Assembly (NCBI GenBank): GCA_039815415.1
Contig: JBCBZH010000202.1
Location: forward strand, 1 to 8,049
Direction of reading: 5' to 3'
DNA: 8,049 bases
Source: JBCBZH01 sp039815415
Lineage (GTDB): Bacteria; Bacteroidota; Rhodothermia; Rhodothermales; Rubricoccaceae
In this document: positions 4,380 through 8,049 of the stretch, piece after piece
Layout: the number at the start of each line of letters is the position of its first letter
How positions within the stretch are numbered: the stretch's first letter is position 1
Notes under the pieces: generated by a model
Told to the model about the DNA's origin: nothing
Seen by the model: only the letters and a program-made list of their open reading frames with translations
The model's database searches: none
Program-made: the position numbers and the translations under genes

Positions 4380-6863
4380 ATGGCGCGGTCCTCTACTCCA
4401 TTCACCTACCTCGCGCGCCGACGCGCGGACCCTGCGGTGCGCTCTGGCGCCGTTGAAGAGGCGGCACCTCGGCACTTGAATGTGGTCAGCCGCTGGTGGC
4501 GAGCCATCCGAGACACCGAACGCCCCTGGTGGAACCGGACCGCTATCGCTCTCTTCGGCCTGACGGTTGCCGGGCTGACTCCCGTCCTGATCGGCGGGCT
4601 GGCGATCGGCGTCTATGCCTACAGCTTGCTGCCGCAAATGCCGGATGCCTACGAGCTGGCGCGGGCTACACAGGCGCAGCCGAGCATCGTCTACGCGGCC
4701 AACGGCGAGCCCCTGACCCAGTTCGAGCCCGCGTTTCAAGAGTGGGTCCCGCTGGACTCCATTCCTCAGCACGTGATCGACGGACTGCTGGCGACGGAGG
4801 ACCGAAAGTTCTACCGACACAACGGCGTGGACTACTCTCGGACAGTCGCAGCCCTCTGGAATACGTTCAGAGGACGACGTGAGGGCGGGTCCACCCTCAC
4901 CCAGCAACTCGCTCGCAACCTGTTCCCCGATGCCATTGGAAACGCAGGGACGGCCGAGCGCAAGCTCAAGGAGGCCCTCGCCTCGTACACGATTGAGCGG
5001 GATCACACCAAACGCGAGATCCTGGAAGCCTACCTCAACACCGTTCCCTTTCTCTACAACGCGCACGGCATCGAGATGGCGGCGCGGACATACTTCGGGT
5101 CGTCGGCGGGTGAGCTGACCGTCGCCCAAGGCGCGACGCTGGTGGCGATGCTGAAAGGTCCTTCGGAGTACAACCCGGTACGCAACCCGGAGGCTGCGCT
5201 GGAACGGCGCAACCTCGTGCTCCGCCAGATGGAGGTCACCTCTGCTCTGCCGGCCTCGGATGCGTCGGAGGCTCGCCATGAGCCCCTCGGCGTCGAGCTG
5301 CGTCGTCAACCCGGGCGGTACAGCGCAGCCCCTCACTTCACCGACGCCGTGCGTCGCCAGCTCGAGGCCTGGGCCACGCCGCGCGGCTACGACGTAGATC
5401 GGGATGGCCTCATTGTTCGCACCACCCTCGACCCTGAGCTTCAGCGAGCTGCAGTGGAGGCCGTCCAGGAGCGCGCGGCCCGTCTGGATGCCACGGCGCT
5501 GAGGGAATGGAGACGAGGCCCACCACGAGCAGCACTGGACGCCGCTCTGAGATCCACGAGGGCGTACGAGCGGCTCCGGCAAACGCTTCCTGCCGAAGAT
5601 GCCCTGGCAGCCGTTCGAGCCACCCCTGCGATTGTGGACTCGGTCCGGGCAATGGTCGTCCGGCCAGAAGTCGCCCTGGTCGCTCTGGACCCAGAAAGTG
5701 GAGCGGTCCGCGCCTACGTCGGAAGCCGCGACTACACCCTCGACGAGTATGACCATGCAGGGATTGCTCGTCGCCAGCCCGGCTCCACGTTCAAGGCCTT
5801 CGTGTTCGCAGGAGCCCTTCAGCGGGGATACGGCCCAGACGACGCTGTGGATGGGCGCGATGTGTCCATCGACCTGGGAGGGGGCGATGTGTGGAGCCCG
5901 GTTGGAGGCCGAAGCAGCGGGACCCTCGAAGATGGGCTGGTGTACTCCAAGAATGCGGTCACGGCCCGTCTCACTCAAGAGATGGGCGCCGAGCGGGTGG
6001 CCCTGACTGCCCGCATGATGGGCGTTACAAGTCGCCTGGACCCGGTCCCGTCCATCGGGCTGGGGACGAGCCCGGTCACGCTCCTCGAGATGGTCAGTGC
6101 GTACGGCACCATTGCCAACGACGGCATCCGCCGAGATCCCTTGCTCATCACGCGCATCGAGACCCAGACGGGGACGGTACTGGAGACGTTCGGAGGCCCG
6201 GGGCGTCAAGCCCTTACCCGTCGCGACGCCCGGACGCTGCTGGACATGATGCGCGGTGTGGTTGACCGAGGCACGGCTCGAGACCTCCGCACCCTCGGCG
6301 CGACCGGCGACCTCGCTGGCAAAACAGGCACGACACAGCGCTACGTCGACGGCTGGTTCATCGGAATGCGGCCGAGCCTTGTGGTCGGGTCGTGGGTGGG
6401 ATTCAACGACCAGCGGGTTCGCTTCCGCTCGAAAGCCACCGGTGAAGGCTCCAAGACGGCGCTTCCGGTGGTGGCAGCCTTCCTCAAACGCGTTCAGGAC
6501 GATCTCCCCGACCGCCGTTTCCCGGACCCACCGGGGTGGGGCCAAGCCTATGGGGCTGTAGATCCAGACAGCCTGTACGGTGACGCTCTGGAAGACCTCC
6601 CTGGCGACTTTGACCCAGACGCCTATCAGGACAGCTACGGCGAAGATCCCTTCGACCCGGCTCCGCTCCTCCAACCCGACGTGGAGCGTCCTCGCGACAC
6701 GGCGCGTCCGGACCTCCGTCCCACCCCACCCGCAGAGCGCACGAGCCCAGAGCCCGAATCCGAAACCGACACCAGCTCGTCGGCCACTCCACCTCCAGAT
6801 CGCCAGCCCGAAGGTGAGGGAAGCCCGGCTCCTCGAGATGGCGAGGGCGGAATCCAGGAGTAG
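4380..6863 (+). CDS. Bifunctional class A penicillin-binding protein (transglycosylase/transpeptidase), PBP1A-like
   Basis: Peptidoglycan polymerase and cross-linker, 827 residues, anchored in the inner membrane with both domains in the periplasm. A basic N-terminal cytoplasmic part (1-50) is followed by one transmembrane helix (about 54-82). The glycosyltransferase GT51 domain has ATE140DRKFYRHNGVD, GGSTLTQQLARN (169-180), RKLKEA and the KREILEAYLN motif. The transpeptidase domain has S469-T-F-K472, S523-K-N525 and K648-T-G-T-T. The C-terminal 120 or so residues are acidic and Pro/Ser/Glu-rich and probably disordered. The ATG at 4380 is chosen because MARSSTPF sits just after a plausible promoter and there is no ribosome site for the upstream TTG at 4332. 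It is a paralogue of the truncated PBP at the left edge; 27 bases around STFK are identical in the two genes (425-451 and 5769-5795). Which is the housekeeping copy cannot be told. Confidence 0.95.
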   Translation: MARSSTPFTYLARRRADPAVRSGAVEEAAPRHLNVVSRWWRAIRDTERPWWNRTAIALFGLTVAGLTPVLIGGLAIGVYAYSLLPQMPDAYELARATQAQPSIVYAANGEPLTQFEPAFQEWVPLDSIPQHVIDGLLATEDRKFYRHNGVDYSRTVAALWNTFRGRREGGSTLTQQLARNLFPDAIGNAGTAERKLKEALASYTIERDHTKREILEAYLNTVPFLYNAHGIEMAARTYFGSSAGELTVAQGATLVAMLKGPSEYNPVRNPEAALERRNLVLRQMEVTSALPASDASEARHEPLGVELRRQPGRYSAAPHFTDAVRRQLEAWATPRGYDVDRDGLIVRTTLDPELQRAAVEAVQERAARLDATALREWRRGPPRAALDAALRSTRAYERLRQTLPAEDALAAVRATPAIVDSVRAMVVRPEVALVALDPESGAVRAYVGSRDYTLDEYDHAGIARRQPGSTFKAFVFAGALQRGYGPDDAVDGRDVSIDLGGGDVWSPVGGRSSGTLEDGLVYSKNAVTARLTQEMGAERVALTARMMGVTSRLDPVPSIGLGTSPVTLLEMVSAYGTIANDGIRRDPLLITRIETQTGTVLETFGGPGRQALTRRDARTLLDMMRGVVDRGTARDLRTLGATGDLAGKTGTTQRYVDGWFIGMRPSLVVGSWVGFNDQRVRFRSKATGEGSKTALPVVAAFLKRVQDDLPDRRFPDPPGWGQAYGAVDPDSLYGDALEDLPGDFDPDAYQDSYGEDPFDPAPLLQPDVERPRDTARPDLRPTPPAERTSPEPESETDTSSSATPPPDRQPEGEGSPAPRDGEGGIQE

Positions 6864-6883
6864 GGTTCCACGCCTCGACTCGT

Positions 6884-6911
6884 TTGGGCTGGGCCAGACA
6901 GGCCGTATCCT
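6884..6911 (+). promoter_or_regulatory. Likely promoter of the 205-residue secreted protein gene
   Basis: TTGGGC (6884-6889) and TATCCT (6906-6911) are 16 bases apart; the ATG at 6937 follows 25 bases later. The TATCCT box is preceded by CCG, as is the TAATCT box at 7668, and close to the CCGA before TACTCT at 4356. This gap suggests the gene has its own transcript rather than reading on from the PBP gene 73 bases upstream. Confidence 0.42.
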
Positions 6912-6936
6912 CGGTTCAGACCCACCAGCTCATCGT

Positions 6937-7554
6937 ATGCGCGCCTCCCTGTTGATGGCCTTCGCCGTTGCCGCGTCCCTGCCCGTGTCTGCACAATCGG
7001 TCCCTGACTGTGCAGCCCTTCTAACCGAGCAGGAGATTCGCTCCACCTGCGGGGTTCCGGAGGCGGTCGTTGCTGTGTCCCAGGGCAGCGATTCCTGCCA
7101 GATCACGGCTCAACGCGACGGAACCGCGAGCATGCTCCGCGTCACGCTTGCCCTCCAGGACAATGCAGAGGCGGCGCAGATGAGTGTCGAGGTCGCACGA
7201 AGCCTCGGACAGGCCTCGGACGACTCACGGGGATCGGCAGGCAACACCAGCGAGGCCGAGCAGGCTCTCGGGCAGGTCCTCCAAATGCTCGACGTACAGG
7301 ATTCAGACGCTGCGGAGGCGCAGGATGTCTCCGATGCCGAGGCGGCCCGGAAAGACCTCCCTGCCCTTGGCGATGGTGGGGTCCGCTATGTGTCGGATGC
7401 CGCATCCGGGATGGGCCTCGTGACCCATACTATCGTGTTCTCGTCCGGCGCAACGCTCGTCACGATGGAGTCTGGAGTTATCGCGGGGCGAGCTGGCGTC
7501 TGCACCGTAGAAACCCTCGAGCCCCTGGCCCAGCTCGTTTCGGATCGGCTCTGA
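6937..7554 (+). CDS. Secreted protein of unknown function with four cysteines
   Basis: The 205-residue product starts with a classic signal peptide (MRASLLMAFAVAASLPVSA, cleavage likely around residue 19-20 before QSVPDC). The mature part has cysteines at 25, 38, 54 and 189, an even number suited to two disulfides. Its opening, DCAALLTEQEIRSTCGVPE, resembles the start of small exported proteins that begin with C-x-LLT-x-x-E-I, but I cannot assign a family. The middle (about 92-145) is Asp/Ala/Ser-rich and looks flexible; the end (RYVSDAASGMGLVTHTIVFSSGATLVTMESG) looks like beta strands. The ATG at 6937 is the start that gives the signal peptide; the frame is open farther upstream but overlaps the PBP gene there. 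It is probably exported to the periplasm, and a link to the preceding PBP is only positional. Confidence 0.85.
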   Translation: MRASLLMAFAVAASLPVSAQSVPDCAALLTEQEIRSTCGVPEAVVAVSQGSDSCQITAQRDGTASMLRVTLALQDNAEAAQMSVEVARSLGQASDDSRGSAGNTSEAEQALGQVLQMLDVQDSDAAEAQDVSDAEAARKDLPALGDGGVRYVSDAASGMGLVTHTIVFSSGATLVTMESGVIAGRAGVCTVETLEPLAQLVSDRL

Positions 7555-7584
7555 GGCGACGGCCCCTGTCGGTTCGTTCGTGGG

Positions 7585-7604
7585 TCGCCAGCTCGAGCTG
7601 GCGA
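7585..7604. repeat. Perfect 20-bp palindrome TCGCCAGCTCGAGCTGGCGA
   Basis: Every base of TCGCCAGCTC is mirrored by GAGCTGGCGA with no spacer; the symmetry ends at 7584/7605. It lies 31 bases past the stop codon of the secreted-protein gene in a 168-base gap. As RNA it could form a stem, but there is no T-run, so it is not a standard terminator. The half-site TCGCCAGCTCGA also occurs at 4036-4047 and 5354-5365. It may be a protein-binding site or a repetitive extragenic palindrome. Confidence 0.6.
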
Positions 7605-7722
7605 GTCTGCGGCCGCATCCGACGGTTGAAATCGCAGACAAGGCGGAAGCGCTGGAAGGGATGCCCGTAATCTGTTCACCCTGAACTCGTTTCCATCGCA
7701 CCGCTTTCCCCACCGCACGGTT

Positions 7723-8049
7723 ATGCCTCTACGATTTCTCTCTTCCGCCCTCCTGCTGGTGTTTGCAGCACCCGTCTTTGCCCAATCGCCCGTTGGCGAC
7801 TGGGAAGGCAACCTTGACATCCCAGGCCAGACCCTGACGATGGTCCTCCGAATCGCGGAATCTGGCGATTCCCTCGCGGTCACCCTCGACGTGCCTCAGC
7901 AAGGCGCGACAGGCATTCCCGCTACCGGCGTCCAGTCCACGACCGACTCCCTCGTAGTGGAGTACTCCATGTTCGGCGGCCGGCATGCGGGGGGCCGGGT
8001 TCTGGTGGTCGATCACGCCCGCGCGCCGGGGGAAAAGATCCGCATCTCA
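7723..8049 (+). CDS. Secreted protein, N-terminal part; possible alpha/beta-hydrolase leader domain (runs off window)
   Basis: The 109 visible residues start with a signal peptide (MPLRFLSSALLLVFAAPVFA, cleavage likely before QSPVGDW). The mature sequence reads GDWEGNLDIPGQTLTMVLRI, then SGDSLAVTLDVPQQGATGIPA and SLVVEYSMFGG. This matches, from memory, the beta-rich domain that precedes the catalytic domain in many Bacteroidota secreted alpha/beta hydrolases (WEG-L-..-G--L-LVF-I, DSPDQGA-GIP). The hydrolase domain with its catalytic Ser-Asp-His would lie beyond the window, so activity cannot be confirmed. The last 25 or so codons fit this pattern less well and contain G6 and G5 runs. A TAATCT box (7668-7673) lies 49 bases upstream without a clear partner box. 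The start is the ATG at 7723, the only one that yields the signal peptide. Confidence 0.8.
   Translation, partial: MPLRFLSSALLLVFAAPVFAQSPVGDWEGNLDIPGQTLTMVLRIAESGDSLAVTLDVPQQGATGIPATGVQSTTDSLVVEYSMFGGRHAGGRVLVVDHARAPGEKIRIS

Noticed and set aside
3663..6674. A 1003-codon open frame on the minus strand
   Set aside because: Only its last 87 codons (3663-3926) are a gene, rpmE. The rest is antisense to the second PBP and the zinc-ribbon gene, both of which have clear conserved motifs; the long openness is a GC-rich frame effect.
1..8049. CRISPR array, tRNA or rRNA genes, insertion sequences or a defence island
   Set aside because: I saw no regularly spaced direct repeats, no tRNA T-arm (GGTTCRANYCC) in a cloverleaf setting, and no transposase, integrase or defence-type domain in any frame.

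Overview
The window is high in GC (roughly 64% by eye) and densely coding. The gene set and its style suggest a high-GC member of the Bacteroidota/Rhodothermota group, such as a Rubricoccus/Rubrivirga-like marine bacterium. This is inferred from four things: a SbcD with a GDAYR-type motif, a cysteine-free L31 of type-A length, a small zinc-ribbon protein of a kind I recall from Bacteroidota, and start codons with almost no Shine-Dalgarno sequences. No 16S gene or other decisive marker is present.

Layout. Bases 2-1558 (+) are the C-terminal part of a class A penicillin-binding protein (PBP) whose start lies outside the window. Bases 1559-1837 are non-coding and hold a mosaic of hairpins, including a dispersed palindrome of the GTCATGCCTGCGAAGGCAGG type. 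Bases 1838-3103 (+) encode the SbcD/Mre11-type nuclease. Bases 3183-3638 (+) encode a small, membrane-anchored, pseudopilin-like protein. Convergent to it, 3663-3926 (-) is rpmE (ribosomal protein L31, zinc-free form). Divergent from rpmE, 4059-4310 (+) encodes a double zinc-ribbon protein. Bases 4380-6863 (+) encode a second, complete class A PBP (transglycosylase plus transpeptidase), a paralogue of the first. Bases 6937-7554 (+) encode a secreted cysteine-containing protein of unknown function. Bases 7723-8049 (+) are the N-terminal part of another secreted protein, resembling the leader domain of some Bacteroidota alpha/beta hydrolases; it runs off the window.

How the genes relate. The two PBPs should both build peptidoglycan in the periplasm. 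SbcD acts in DNA-end processing, and L31 belongs to the 50S ribosomal subunit. I see no operon tying these jobs together: intergenic gaps of 24-279 bases, one minus-strand gene and separate promoter-like boxes suggest mostly single-gene transcription units.

I do not see a new defence system, mobile cassette or CRISPR array. The signals most worth a second look are a recurring 12-mer (TCGCCAGCTCGA, once doubled into a perfect 20-bp palindrome), an excess of CTCGAG, the composite palindromic repeat upstream of sbcD, and the cysteine-free L31 sharing a divergent control region with a cysteine-rich zinc-ribbon gene.
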